DNA of 64,000 nucleotides, taken from assembly GCA_015654595.1 (NCBI GenBank), contig JAATGQ010000155.1, positions 62,001-126,000 of the forward strand. The letters run 5' to 3'. The translations under genes were made by a program, and so were the position numbers. The notes under the pieces are model-generated. The model saw only the letters and a list, made by a program, of their open reading frames with translations. It searched no databases and was not told where the DNA came from. This stretch comes from Chitinophagales bacterium. GTDB lineage: Bacteria > Bacteroidota > Bacteroidia > Chitinophagales > Chitinophagaceae. Positions within the stretch are counted from its first letter, which is position 1, and every line of letters starts with the position of its first letter. Positions 26,087 to 35,040 of the stretch are shown piece by piece.

Positions 26087-27952
26087 TTATTTGTCGGTTC
26101 GGAAGGGGGCGGCGGGGAGACCTTCCTTATTATATAGATTGGGATTGACGGGATCATCGGCCCAGGCGTAGCGAATGTATTGCGGTGCTTTTACTGCGTC
26201 GCTGGAGAGAATGATCTTGTTGCCTTCGATGCGGGCTTTTGCCCAGACAAATTTTTTGTCTTCGCCTGCGATCGCAAATTCATGCGGGGCTTCGCCATCG
26301 CTGGTGGTTAGTCCGCTGCCGGTATTGTTAAAGGATATGACGATCCTGTCGCTATCGATGGATGCCGATTGAAAGAGGGGCCCGGCGGCGAGGATGTTTT
26401 CACCGTAGGCGATCTTTTCGGCGGCGAGGGCGAGGCGGTTTCCCACTTCTTTTTTATGGTCGGGGTGTACGTCGTTCCATTCTCCGAGGTCGATTGCGAC
26501 GGCCATGGCGGTGTTGGGGACAGAAAGGGTCTGGGTCTGCGCTTCCCTGAAGAGGGCCCAGTTACTTTCCGAGGGAGCATAGTTATAGTCCATGAAGCCG
26601 GGGAGCTGGACGAAAAGGAAGGGGATATTGCCTTCTTTCCATCTGTTGCGCCAGTCGGCGATCATCGCGGGCAGCAGCTTGCCGTATGCTGTGGGTTTGC
26701 CCGTGTTGCTTTCACCCTGGTACCAGACAAAGCCTTTTATCGTGTAATTCGTGAGGGGGGCGATCATCGTGTTGTAGAGGGCGGTTGGCTGGTTTTGGGT
26801 GGCTGTGCCGGCGGGGGCGCGGAAGTCCTGGCCGGGGGTGGAAATAAAACCCGCTTTATATTGATAGTAGCCGGTAAGATTGAGGGTGTCATTGCCGGCG
26901 ATCAGCTGGTAAGGTTTATCGGGGACGAATCCGCCTTTTCCCGAGTAGTTGGATACACGGATCACGATCAGGTTGCGGCCTGGTTCGAGGAGGCCTTCGG
27001 GGATCGCGTATCGGCGTTGCGGATAGAGGTAGGTGGTATTGCCGATCTTTTGTCCATCGATATATACTTCGTCTGCGTCTACGATACGGCCGAGGAAGAT
27101 TTTTGCGGGTTTGCCGGTCATCGAAGCCGGTACGTCGATTTCACGGCGGTACCATACGATGCCATGCAGATTGCGTGCGCCCTGGTCTTCCCAGAAGCCG
27201 GGTATGGCGATGGTATGCCAGCCTTTTGGGCTGTAGCCGGGGTCATACCATTTCTCTGTCATTCCAAGGTCCTCGACTGGTGTGGGGCCATGCGGCGCGT
27301 CGGTGACTTTGGGATTGGGTGTTATGCCGGGAAATGCCGAGAGGCTTTCCGGGCTCATCATCGCTTCGATGGGGATGCCGCCCCAGCTGGAGTTGATGAT
27401 GCCGATGGGAACATGGTATTTTTCGTAGAGGGCCTTTGCAAAAAAATAAGCTACGGCGGAGAAGTCCTTTACATTATCGGGGTTTGCATCGCGCCAGGCG
27501 CCGCCGGGAAGGTCGGCTTTTGGGCCTGAGAGGCTGGTGGTGTTGGGGACCTTGAACTGCCGGATGTTCGGGTTGTTGGCATTTTTGATCTCGTCGGCGT
27601 AGAGGATGTCGTGCAGTTTTAGCTGGTGCTCCATATTGGATTGACCCGAGCAGAACCACACGTCGCCGATAAGGATATCTTTTAGCGTGATCTTGTTGAT
27701 CTGCATCGAATAGGGACCGCCGGCTTTTTGCGGCGCCAGCTGCAGGGTCCATTTACCGTCTGTTCCTGTAGTGGTGTGATAGGTTTTACTGTTGAACCTT
27801 ATCGTTACCTTCTCCGCAGGCGCCGCCCAGCCCCAGATGCCGATCGGCGTGTTCCGCTGCAGTATCATGCTGTCACGGATGATGGCGGGCAGTTTTATCT
27901 GCGCTTGGGCGGCGGAAGTAAATAAGAGGGCGGCGGCTATCAATCGTTTCAT
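26087..27952 (-). CDS. Sialate O-acetylesterase-family (SASA) carbohydrate acetylesterase
   Basis: This is a 621-residue exported esterase (signal ending SAAQAQ). The SGNH-like fold shows nucleophile Ser105 in SGQSNM, the WYQGESN block (409-415), and a likely catalytic Asp493/His495 pair in NDVHPD. A beta-sandwich insert at about 230-350 splits the esterase domain, which is common in this family. In polysaccharide loci such enzymes usually remove acetyl groups from xylan or other glycans. Neighbouring GH115, GH10 and GH43 domains make acetylated glucuronoxylan the likely substrate. It is 7 bp downstream of the transporter-GH43 gene and is last in the operon. Confidence 0.88.
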   Translation of the reverse strand: MKRLIAAALLFTSAAQAQIKLPAIIRDSMILQRNTPIGIWGWAAPAEKVTIRFNSKTYHTTTGTDGKWTLQLAPQKAGGPYSMQINKITLKDILIGDVWFCSGQSNMEHQLKLHDILYADEIKNANNPNIRQFKVPNTTSLSGPKADLPGGAWRDANPDNVKDFSAVAYFFAKALYEKYHVPIGIINSSWGGIPIEAMMSPESLSAFPGITPNPKVTDAPHGPTPVEDLGMTEKWYDPGYSPKGWHTIAIPGFWEDQGARNLHGIVWYRREIDVPASMTGKPAKIFLGRIVDADEVYIDGQKIGNTTYLYPQRRYAIPEGLLEPGRNLIVIRVSNYSGKGGFVPDKPYQLIAGNDTLNLTGYYQYKAGFISTPGQDFRAPAGTATQNQPTALYNTMIAPLTNYTIKGFVWYQGESNTGKPTAYGKLLPAMIADWRNRWKEGNIPFLFVQLPGFMDYNYAPSESNWALFREAQTQTLSVPNTAMAVAIDLGEWNDVHPDHKKEVGNRLALAAEKIAYGENILAAGPLFQSASIDSDRIVISFNNTGSGLTTSDGEAPHEFAIAGEDKKFVWAKARIEGNKIILSSDAVKAPQYIRYAWADDPVNPNLYNKEGLPAAPFRTDK

Positions 27953-27959
27953 TGCATTT

Positions 27960-30383
27960 TTATTTTTGATAAGGGTAGATCTCTTTTATCGTTCCATCGC
28001 TGTTATAGGTCAGTTCTGTGACTTTTACGGAGCGTAGATGAGTGACGCCGTCAGATAATGAGGAGTCGTGATAGAAAAGCCACCATTTGCCTTTAAATTC
28101 TACGATAGAATGATGGTTGGTCCAGCCGATCACGGGATGGAGGAGGATGCCTTTATAGGTAAAGGGTCCATAGGGGTTGTCGCCGATCGCGTAGCAGATA
28201 TAGTGCGTATCGCCTGTGGAGTAGGAGAAATAGTATTTACCGTTGTATTTGTGCATCCAGGAAGCTTCGAAGAATCTTCTGTTGTTGTCGCCTTGCAGCA
28301 GCGGGTTGCCATTCTCGTCGAGGATCACGACGTCTTTTGGCGTCTCGTCGAACTGCAGCATATCGTTTGTCAGCCGGGCTACTTTTGCGGTGAGGGCGTG
28401 GTCGTGTTCTGCGGGCAGGTGCGAATAGGGGCCGGGTTCGGATGCGTCAAAGCTGCCGGTTCGCCAGCGTTGGAGCTGTCCGCCCCAGATGCCGCCGAAA
28501 TAGAGATAGACTTTTCCGTCGTCGTCGGTGAAGACAGCCGGATCGATCGAGAAGCTGTTCCTTATCGCTTCGGGCTGCGGGATGAAGGGGCCTGTTGGCG
28601 AATCGCTGACGGCGACGCCGATCTGGAAGATACCGTCGGAGCGTTTGGCGGGGAAGTAGAGATAGTACTTGCCGTCTTTTGTCGTTGCGTCGGGGGCCCA
28701 TAGTTGTTTTTCTGCCCAGGGTACGTCCTTTACGTGGAGTGCGATGCCATGGTCTGTTGTTTCGCCATTGGGGCTGTCCATCGATAATACGTGGTAGTCT
28801 TCCATGGCGAAGTGGCTGCCGAGGTCATCGAAGGGGATGTCGTTTTCGATATCGTGCGAGGGGTAGATATAGATCTTGCCGTTAAAGACGTGGGCGGAGG
28901 GATCGGCGGTATAGATATGTTTGACGAGGTGCTGGGGGCCGGTATTGGCTTGCCCTTCGGATCGGGCGCTTTCCCGGCTGGAGGTGCGGCGGTCTTTCAG
29001 GTCGCCCTCGATCTTTACTTCCATTTTCTTATCGATCTCATAAAAGAATAAGAGGGCTGCGCCGATCAGGAAAGGGATCGAGGGATAGATGCTCACGAGC
29101 AGTTTGGTTCCCTGAATGGCGCCTTCTGTCTGGACCGCGCTGTTTGGCGCGTAGTGGTACAGTCCAAGTATCCAGGTGAGCAGGGCGCTGCCGATACTAA
29201 GACCCGCTTTCAGACCTACCATCATCGCGGAGAAGATGATCGCTGTTGCGCGGCGGTTGTTCTTCCATTCGCTGTAGTCGGCGACGTCGGCGATCATTGC
29301 CCATAGTAGAGGGATGGTGATACCGTAAAAGAAGCCGTGCAGGATCTGGGAGAGAAAGATAAGGGCAATGGCGTTTGGAGGAAAGAAAAAGAACACAAGC
29401 AGAAAAGCGGTTGATAGAAATAGCCCTATGCCATAGACGTCTCTTTTGCCGTATTTGTCGGCCAGTCTTTTCGAGAAGGTGATGCCGACGATCATGAAGA
29501 TGATGCCGCCAGCGTTGAACAGCCCAAAACTTGCAGAGACGGGGTCTTTTCCAAAGATGGTCAGCGTAGTGATAACGGGTGTCATCACGCGGGTCAGGCT
29601 ATCCTTGTCGACGTAGTTTTGGAAGTAGTAGACATAGGCGCCGCCTTTCATCGCCAGCGTGATAAAGATCATGGTGGTGAGCACCAGCATGATGACCCAG
29701 GGTTTATTCCGGAACAGGTCGCCGAGGTCTTCTTTGAGGCTTGACTTCTGTTCCGGTTTTGGTACGATCCTTTCCCTTGTCGTAAAGAAGGTGATCAGCA
29801 GCATTCCGGCGCCGATAACGGCGAGCCAGGTCATTACCTTTTCGATGCCTATGGCTTTGTTGCCGCCGCCTGCCGTCTCGATGATAGACAGCATAAAGGC
29901 CTGTACAAAGAACTGCGCAAACATTACGGCTACGAACCGGTAGGCGGAGAGGCTGTTGCGTTCTTTCATATCGCCGGTGATCACGCCGCTGAGCGCGGAG
30001 TAGGGCAGGTTGTTGGCGGCATAGAGTAACAGCAGCAGCGAGTAGGTAACGACAGCGTAGATCACTTTTCCTTTATAGGAGAAATGAGGGGTGGTAAAGG
30101 CGAGGACGGCTATCACGCCAAGGGGTATGGCGGTAAACAGTATCCATGGTCTGAACTTGCCCCATCGGGATTGTGTGCGGTCAGCCAATGCGCCGATGAT
30201 CGGGTTAAAGCCAAAGGCTGCGACGAGGCCCACGGCAAGGATGATGACAGAGGAGTGAGCGGGAGCGAGGTGGTATATATCCGTATAAAAGTAAGCGAGG
30301 TAGGTTACGAGGGTTTGGAAGACCAGGTTGGCGGCGAGGTCGCCGAGGCTATAGCCGATCTTCTCCAGGATGGACATCTTCAT
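27960..30383 (-). CDS. GPH-family sugar symporter fused to a GH43 glycosidase
   Basis: This single 807-residue chain has two parts. Residues 1-455 are a glycoside-pentoside-hexuronide (MelB/XynB-type) transporter with about twelve helices (YSLGDLAANL, NPIIGALADRTQSRWGKFRPW, MIADVADYSEW). A linker (456-485) leads to a complete GH43 five-bladed propeller (486-807). Its three carboxylates are Asp494 (TADPSA), Asp614 (SIDPAVF) and Glu706 (FFEASW). GPH transporters have a cytoplasmic C-terminus, so the glycosidase should be cytoplasmic and tethered to the exit side of the transporter, trimming imported xylo-oligosaccharides. The start overlaps the GH115-GH10 stop by 4 bp (ATGA), showing translational coupling. 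Confidence 0.92.
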   Translation of the reverse strand: MKMSILEKIGYSLGDLAANLVFQTLVTYLAYFYTDIYHLAPAHSSVIILAVGLVAAFGFNPIIGALADRTQSRWGKFRPWILFTAIPLGVIAVLAFTTPHFSYKGKVIYAVVTYSLLLLLYAANNLPYSALSGVITGDMKERNSLSAYRFVAVMFAQFFVQAFMLSIIETAGGGNKAIGIEKVMTWLAVIGAGMLLITFFTTRERIVPKPEQKSSLKEDLGDLFRNKPWVIMLVLTTMIFITLAMKGGAYVYYFQNYVDKDSLTRVMTPVITTLTIFGKDPVSASFGLFNAGGIIFMIVGITFSKRLADKYGKRDVYGIGLFLSTAFLLVFFFFPPNAIALIFLSQILHGFFYGITIPLLWAMIADVADYSEWKNNRRATAIIFSAMMVGLKAGLSIGSALLTWILGLYHYAPNSAVQTEGAIQGTKLLVSIYPSIPFLIGAALLFFYEIDKKMEVKIEGDLKDRRTSSRESARSEGQANTGPQHLVKHIYTADPSAHVFNGKIYIYPSHDIENDIPFDDLGSHFAMEDYHVLSMDSPNGETTDHGIALHVKDVPWAEKQLWAPDATTKDGKYYLYFPAKRSDGIFQIGVAVSDSPTGPFIPQPEAIRNSFSIDPAVFTDDDGKVYLYFGGIWGGQLQRWRTGSFDASEPGPYSHLPAEHDHALTAKVARLTNDMLQFDETPKDVVILDENGNPLLQGDNNRRFFEASWMHKYNGKYYFSYSTGDTHYICYAIGDNPYGPFTYKGILLHPVIGWTNHHSIVEFKGKWWLFYHDSSLSDGVTHLRSVKVTELTYNSDGTIKEIYPYQK

Positions 30384-33300
30384 AATGAGGTTTTGGTTGC
30401 GATGACGTTGAAGTAAACAAGTTTTGGCTGAAAGTCCCGGTCGAACAGTAAGGGGTAGTTGGTCCGGCCAAGGATTGGCCAGTCGTTAAGCCAGGACTGG
30501 CTGTCGTTTACGCCCCAGAACGTGACGCGGCTGATATTCCTGCGGTACTTCAGGAAGAGTCTGAACAGGCTGACGTAGGCGTCTGACTGGATGGCTGCGA
30601 TCGAGTCCGGAAGGTTATCCGGGTAGGGGTTCATCGCTGCGCTGCCCCTGGCTATTGCGTTGACGTCGGCGGTATTGCCGTTCTTAGGGTTGGGCAGGAC
30701 GCTGAGGTCAAGTTCCGTGAACATCACTTCGATGCCGAGCGCCGAGAAGGCTTTTATACTTTCCTCGATCTCCTTTAGCGGGACATTGCGGGCATTCCAG
30801 TGGCCCTGGATACCGACCCCGTCGATGCGGACGCCAGCGGCCTGGATCTTTTTTATCAGCGCGATGGCGCCTGCTCTTTTTGCCGGTTGTTCGATATTAT
30901 AGTCGTTGTAATAAAGCTTGGTATGCGGCGCCGCTTTTTGCGTTAGCCGGAAGGCTTCTACGAGATAGCCGGGGCCGAGCTTTTGGAGGAAGATGGAGTT
31001 TCGGAGCGTTCCGTCTTCGTTTAGCGCTTCGTTTACTACGTCCCAGGAATAGACCTTGCCGTCATAGCGGCTCGCGAGTGTCGTAATATGGTGTTGGAAG
31101 TATTCGCGGACCGAGTCGGCGCTTTTCATTGTCTCCATGAAGGAGGGCAGCTGGCTGTGCCAGATCAGGTTATGGGCGTTGATCCTGATGCCGTTGTGCT
31201 GTCCGTAGGCGACCAGTTTGTCGGCCAGGTCGAAGTTGAACGTATTCCAGCGGGGCTCGATCACTTCCGCTTTCATGATATTTTCCGGTGTGACTGCGTT
31301 GAACTGTTGTTTGATCAGCTGGTCTGCCTCCGGATCTTTTTGTTCAATCTGTGTGGCGTCCATAGCGGTTCCGATAAGGAAGTCGTTTTTGAAGACTTCT
31401 TTCAGGCTTGAGGTGTTCTGGGGGGCGTTGTTGCCGGCTTTTGCTATTGACGGGCCAAGATAGCTGGGTTTCATGCCGCCAAAGTCGAGGACGAGTTTTT
31501 GCAGGATGATGGAAGGGCTTATCATCGTATAGTGAAGGGTGTGTGGTCCTTTTGCCGTGATAGGATGGCGGGTGGTCGTTATGATGATATTGTTGGCGAC
31601 CCAGTTACTCCATTCCTTTTGGTTGTGGTCGTCCTTGTCGATGGAGACCGTTTGTGGCTGATCGTTGTCGATGGAGACCGCATATTGGAGACCTTTGCTC
31701 TCGCCCGAAAAATTCAGGGTGGGAGAGAAATAAAGGTTGACGTTGAGGTTGCCGGTATCTGTTGCGTCGAAGTCATAGTCGAGGCTGGGCGGATTGGCGG
31801 CGGGAGTTGCCGTTACCGGAAAGGTAGTGATGCCGTCGCCGTCGCGGCCGATGTTGGGAATGATATGCCATTCGATCCCGTTGGTTTCCTTTTTCCGGCT
31901 GTAGTGGGAGGCGGGGAATACAAGAGTGGTGTTGTCGATGGCTTGTGTGGTGTCGGCGGGGCCATCTGGTATCGCCGGCATTTTCTGGTGTTCCGGTTGC
32001 TGCCAGTACGTATAACCGATATGCGTCTGGTCCATCATGTGGTTCCACTTGCCGTTGCCGAGCTGGTTGTATTCGAGGCTGATCAATGAGTCTTCGGCAT
32101 AGTATTCCCAGGCTTTGGCAGCGTTGTGTTTAGCGACGGCGGTATAAAGGTTTTGGAGGTTGGCAAAGGCTTTAACGGGGTGGAGGACCAGTTCAAAATA
32201 AGTGTCTTTATATTCAGCCGGGAGCGCTTCGTTGATGGTTTCAGCGCGGGTGACGAGTCGGTTCCAGTCGTTGGTGATGCGGTTGAGCTCGTTATAATCC
32301 TGGAGGCTGTAGGTGTTGGCGTCGAGGAGTTCCGGTTTTCGTCTCGATGCGTATTGTGCGTAGGTCCGGAGTATCCTGCCGATCCCGCTGGCGTAGGCGG
32401 GACCGAACTGGGTGGCGGCCCAGGCGGTATAGTACTGGTCGAGATTGTTTTCATTCCATTCGCCGACATTCCATGCGTAGTCGAGGAAGAAGGAGATGGG
32501 GAGTTCCATTGGTTTCAGGTCGCCGACATTGACGATCCAGATATCTTTTACCTTATGGCTGTAGGCGAGGTGCATTTGCTCCCAGACGCGGGCGATATTG
32601 TTGGTGTTGATCCATTTATAATTGCGGGGATCACCGACGTAGTCGAAATGATAGTAGATGCCATAGCCGCCGGATCTCGGTTTGGTGTCGATGGGGGGCA
32701 GTCTGCGGATATTGCCCCAGTTGTCATCGCAGAGGAGCAGGGTTACGTCGTCGGGTACGCGCATGCCTTTGTCGTAGTAGTCTTGTACTTCTTTATAGAG
32801 GGCCCAGAGTTGTGGGGTTTTGTTGGCGGGTTTACCCGTGACCGTTTCGAGTATCTTGCGTTGGTCGGCGACGATATTTTCGAGGAGTTGGATGTTGGCG
32901 CCTTCCGTCATGGGCATGTCGCCGTCGCCGCGCATGCCGATAGTGACGATGCTTTCGTGGTGGTCCATGTTTTCGATGCCTTTTTTCCAGAAGGCCTGGA
33001 GTGTGGCTTTGTTGTCGTCATAGTTCCAGGGGCCGTGGCCGTAGCGTTTCCATTCCTGTTGTGCGCGTAGCATCGGTTCGTGGTGGTAGGTGCCCATCAC
33101 GATGCCCCATTTGTTGGCGAGGACCGGATTGAGTGTGTCGTCGTCATTAAAGGCGCTGCCCCACATGGCGGGCCAGAGGTAGTTGGCTTTCAGTCTTAGC
33201 AGCAGTTCGAAGACGTGTTCGTACATGCTGTGGTTAAAGCCGCCGAACTTTTCTTTTGTCCAGCCAGAGAGGGCGGGGGCTTCGTCGTTGAGGAAGATAC

Positions 33301-33853
33301 CGCGGTATTTGACCGAGGGGCCGGTGGATCGATAGGGCTCGGGCCCGATGTAGACTTCCGATTTCTTTTTGGCGGGGACGTCGGCCCACCAGTACCAGGG
33401 GGAGACACCCATCTGGCGGGAGAGTTCGAATACCCCGTAGGCGGCGCCGCGTTTGTCGCTGCCGATGATAAAGAGTTTATTGTTGAGGACCTGGATGGCG
33501 AAGGCTTCCCATTTCCCTTTTATACCGCTGACGTCGAGGTGGTTTTCTTTTATCAGGCGGTTGATGGAGGGGGATCCGTCCAGCGTGCCGATGACAATCC
33601 CGGTGGGGGTGGGGTTATGAATGATCTCCGGTTTTTTTCCCGTTACCGTGGTGATGTCCTGCTGTAATAGTTCGGCGGTCTTTTGGACCAGCCAGTCGTC
33701 GTTCTTGTCCGTATAGATCGATGCTGCCCTTGCGGGGCCGGCAACCGGAAAAGAGCCTGGCGTATTCTTTTGCAGCAGGTGCAGCTGTGCCTGGGCGTTA
33801 AAGGAGATAGTGGTGATCGCCGATGCGACCAGGGGCAAGATCTTATGTTTCAT
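30380..33853 (-). CDS. GH115 alpha-glucuronidase fused to GH10 xylanase
   Basis: This exported bifunctional enzyme has 1157 residues. After the signal peptide (cleavage near NAQAQ), residues 30-800 form a GH115 alpha-glucuronidase: KYRGIFLNDEAPAL, LKANYLWPAMW, GTYHHEPM, YHFDYVGDPRNYKWI, then a C-terminal beta domain. Residues 815-1157 form a GH10 xylanase with acid/base Glu942 (DVVNEAL) and nucleophile Glu1047 (FTELDLS). Together they remove (4-O-methyl)glucuronic acid side groups and cut the xylan backbone. The two activities are normally on separate genes. It lies between the SDR (19-bp gap) and the transporter-GH43 gene (4-bp overlap). Confidence 0.93.
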   Translation of the reverse strand: MKHKILPLVASAITTISFNAQAQLHLLQKNTPGSFPVAGPARAASIYTDKNDDWLVQKTAELLQQDITTVTGKKPEIIHNPTPTGIVIGTLDGSPSINRLIKENHLDVSGIKGKWEAFAIQVLNNKLFIIGSDKRGAAYGVFELSRQMGVSPWYWWADVPAKKKSEVYIGPEPYRSTGPSVKYRGIFLNDEAPALSGWTKEKFGGFNHSMYEHVFELLLRLKANYLWPAMWGSAFNDDDTLNPVLANKWGIVMGTYHHEPMLRAQQEWKRYGHGPWNYDDNKATLQAFWKKGIENMDHHESIVTIGMRGDGDMPMTEGANIQLLENIVADQRKILETVTGKPANKTPQLWALYKEVQDYYDKGMRVPDDVTLLLCDDNWGNIRRLPPIDTKPRSGGYGIYYHFDYVGDPRNYKWINTNNIARVWEQMHLAYSHKVKDIWIVNVGDLKPMELPISFFLDYAWNVGEWNENNLDQYYTAWAATQFGPAYASGIGRILRTYAQYASRRKPELLDANTYSLQDYNELNRITNDWNRLVTRAETINEALPAEYKDTYFELVLHPVKAFANLQNLYTAVAKHNAAKAWEYYAEDSLISLEYNQLGNGKWNHMMDQTHIGYTYWQQPEHQKMPAIPDGPADTTQAIDNTTLVFPASHYSRKKETNGIEWHIIPNIGRDGDGITTFPVTATPAANPPSLDYDFDATDTGNLNVNLYFSPTLNFSGESKGLQYAVSIDNDQPQTVSIDKDDHNQKEWSNWVANNIIITTTRHPITAKGPHTLHYTMISPSIILQKLVLDFGGMKPSYLGPSIAKAGNNAPQNTSSLKEVFKNDFLIGTAMDATQIEQKDPEADQLIKQQFNAVTPENIMKAEVIEPRWNTFNFDLADKLVAYGQHNGIRINAHNLIWHSQLPSFMETMKSADSVREYFQHHITTLASRYDGKVYSWDVVNEALNEDGTLRNSIFLQKLGPGYLVEAFRLTQKAAPHTKLYYNDYNIEQPAKRAGAIALIKKIQAAGVRIDGVGIQGHWNARNVPLKEIEESIKAFSALGIEVMFTELDLSVLPNPKNGNTADVNAIARGSAAMNPYPDNLPDSIAAIQSDAYVSLFRLFLKYRRNISRVTFWGVNDSQSWLNDWPILGRTNYPLLFDRDFQPKLVYFNVIATKTSL

Positions 33854-33872
33854 ATTGCAAGCATTAAAAAAA

Positions 33873-34613
33873 TCAAAAGCCGATAGAGTTGCCTCCGTCT
33901 ACGGGCAGGACGACTCCTGTTATATAAGCCGATGCATCCGAAGCCAGGAAAAGGGCGGCTTCGCCGATGTCAGCCGGTTTGCCAAGGTAGCCCATCGGGG
34001 TTCTGGACATTACCTTCTGTTTTCTTTCCGGGTCGCTGTCCAGCGCCGAGGAGCTCATATTGGTGGTGATAAAGCCGGGAGCGATACAATTGACGCGGAT
34101 ACCTTTTGGCGAGAGTTCTACGGCCATGGCCTTTGTCATCCCTTCTACGGCGGATTTGGAGGCCGTGTACGCGATCACTTTTGGGATGCCGTATTGGGCG
34201 GCCATGGAGCTTATATTAATAATACAGCCTTTCAGGTCGTGGGCGAGCATTTGTTTGACGATTTCCCGGGACAGTGCGAATACGCTGGTGACGTTGGTAG
34301 ACAGGATGCGTTGAAATTCCTCGTCGGTCACTTCCGTAAATTCCTTTTTCAGGTGGATGCCCGCGTTGTTGACGAGAATATCTATATGTCCGTGCAGTTT
34401 GAATAGCTCGTCGACCAGGGCAGGGATGCCCGCATGGTTGCTGAGGTCGTAGACAAAAGTTTCGCACAGGCTGCCCAGTTGTTGTTTGGTGTCGGCCAGT
34501 TTCCGGGCGTTTCTACCGACAATGATCGTACGGATATTGTTTTGGACAAGTTTCTCTGTGATAGCCAGGCCGATGCCAGAGCCGCCGCCCGTTACTAATG
34601 CGATTTTTTCCAT
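33873..34613 (-). CDS. Short-chain dehydrogenase/reductase
   Basis: This cytoplasmic NAD(P)-dependent oxidoreductase of 246 residues has the glycine-rich cofactor motif GGGSGIG (9-15), the NNAG motif (82-85), the catalytic serine region NISS (133-136) and the Tyr149-x3-Lys153 pair. The C-terminal ITGVVLPVDGG is typical of classical SDRs. As the first gene of the xylan operon it may act on a released sugar or acid, for example a uronate or aldonate, but the substrate cannot be read from sequence. Its ATG at 34613 faces the SusC gene across a 411-bp gap. Confidence 0.88.
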   Translation of the reverse strand: MEKIALVTGGGSGIGLAITEKLVQNNIRTIIVGRNARKLADTKQQLGSLCETFVYDLSNHAGIPALVDELFKLHGHIDILVNNAGIHLKKEFTEVTDEEFQRILSTNVTSVFALSREIVKQMLAHDLKGCIINISSMAAQYGIPKVIAYTASKSAVEGMTKAMAVELSPKGIRVNCIAPGFITTNMSSSALDSDPERKQKVMSRTPMGYLGKPADIGEAALFLASDASAYITGVVLPVDGGNSIGF

Positions 34614-35024
34614 GTAACAAAGTTTAGGGTTTTTTGGCTAAAAAAAAATAAAATGAAATCGGTTACATTTTTGCAAAAACTTATTACATTTGATAAACAG
34701 AGCTGAGGGTAATGCCTGATGTCCTGTGTACGGTTGATGCTGGCTATATGAAAATAACAATTGCTTGAAGAATATTGTAATGCACGTCTGATAAGGTTTA
34801 TATTGATTTTTATCTTTCTTCTCCGCAAATTATTTTCATCTCAGTTTTACGATTTTCCGGTGTTGGCAGGCAGAAAACCGCTTCGTGTTTCTTCTACTAC
34901 CCATCCGTCCGTTTGGCCAAGCTAAAATGGCTATTGGAATCTATTTTATGCAATCGCATGAAATGGGGATGGGGAGGTTATGCGCTCTTCGATTATGCTA
35001 TATAAATACTAAAACTAAACGTTT
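34614..35024. promoter_or_regulatory. AT-rich divergent promoter region of the xylan locus
   Basis: This 411-bp gap between the SDR (minus) and SusC (plus) holds no gene I can support. It is clearly more AT-rich than its neighbours. A Bacteroidota -7 box TAcaTTTG lies at 34685-34692 on the plus strand, but I found no -33 TTG at the usual 19-21 nt spacing. A short dyad ATGC-AATC-GCAT is at 34948-34959. It must contain promoters for both operons and probably LacI-regulator sites. Confidence 0.5.
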
Positions 35025-35040
35025 ATGCAAAACGCGGTTT
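35016..35040. promoter_or_regulatory. Candidate LacI-type operator sites at the SusC start
   Basis: TAAACGTTTA (35016-35025) is a perfect palindrome with a central CG, as LacI/PurR-type operators often have. AAAC-GCG-GTTT (35030-35040) follows 5 bp later. Both overlap the first codons of the SusC frame. A LacI-family regulator is encoded at the end of the same operon (43157-44185). Short palindromes occur by chance, so the evidence is suggestive only. If they are operators, SusC translation might begin later, at 35073 or 35082. Confidence 0.3.

Noticed and set aside
26369-27529. Plus-strand open frame (386 codons) opposite the acetylesterase
   Set aside because: Antisense to a gene with clear catalytic motifs, no recognizable domain, no promoter.
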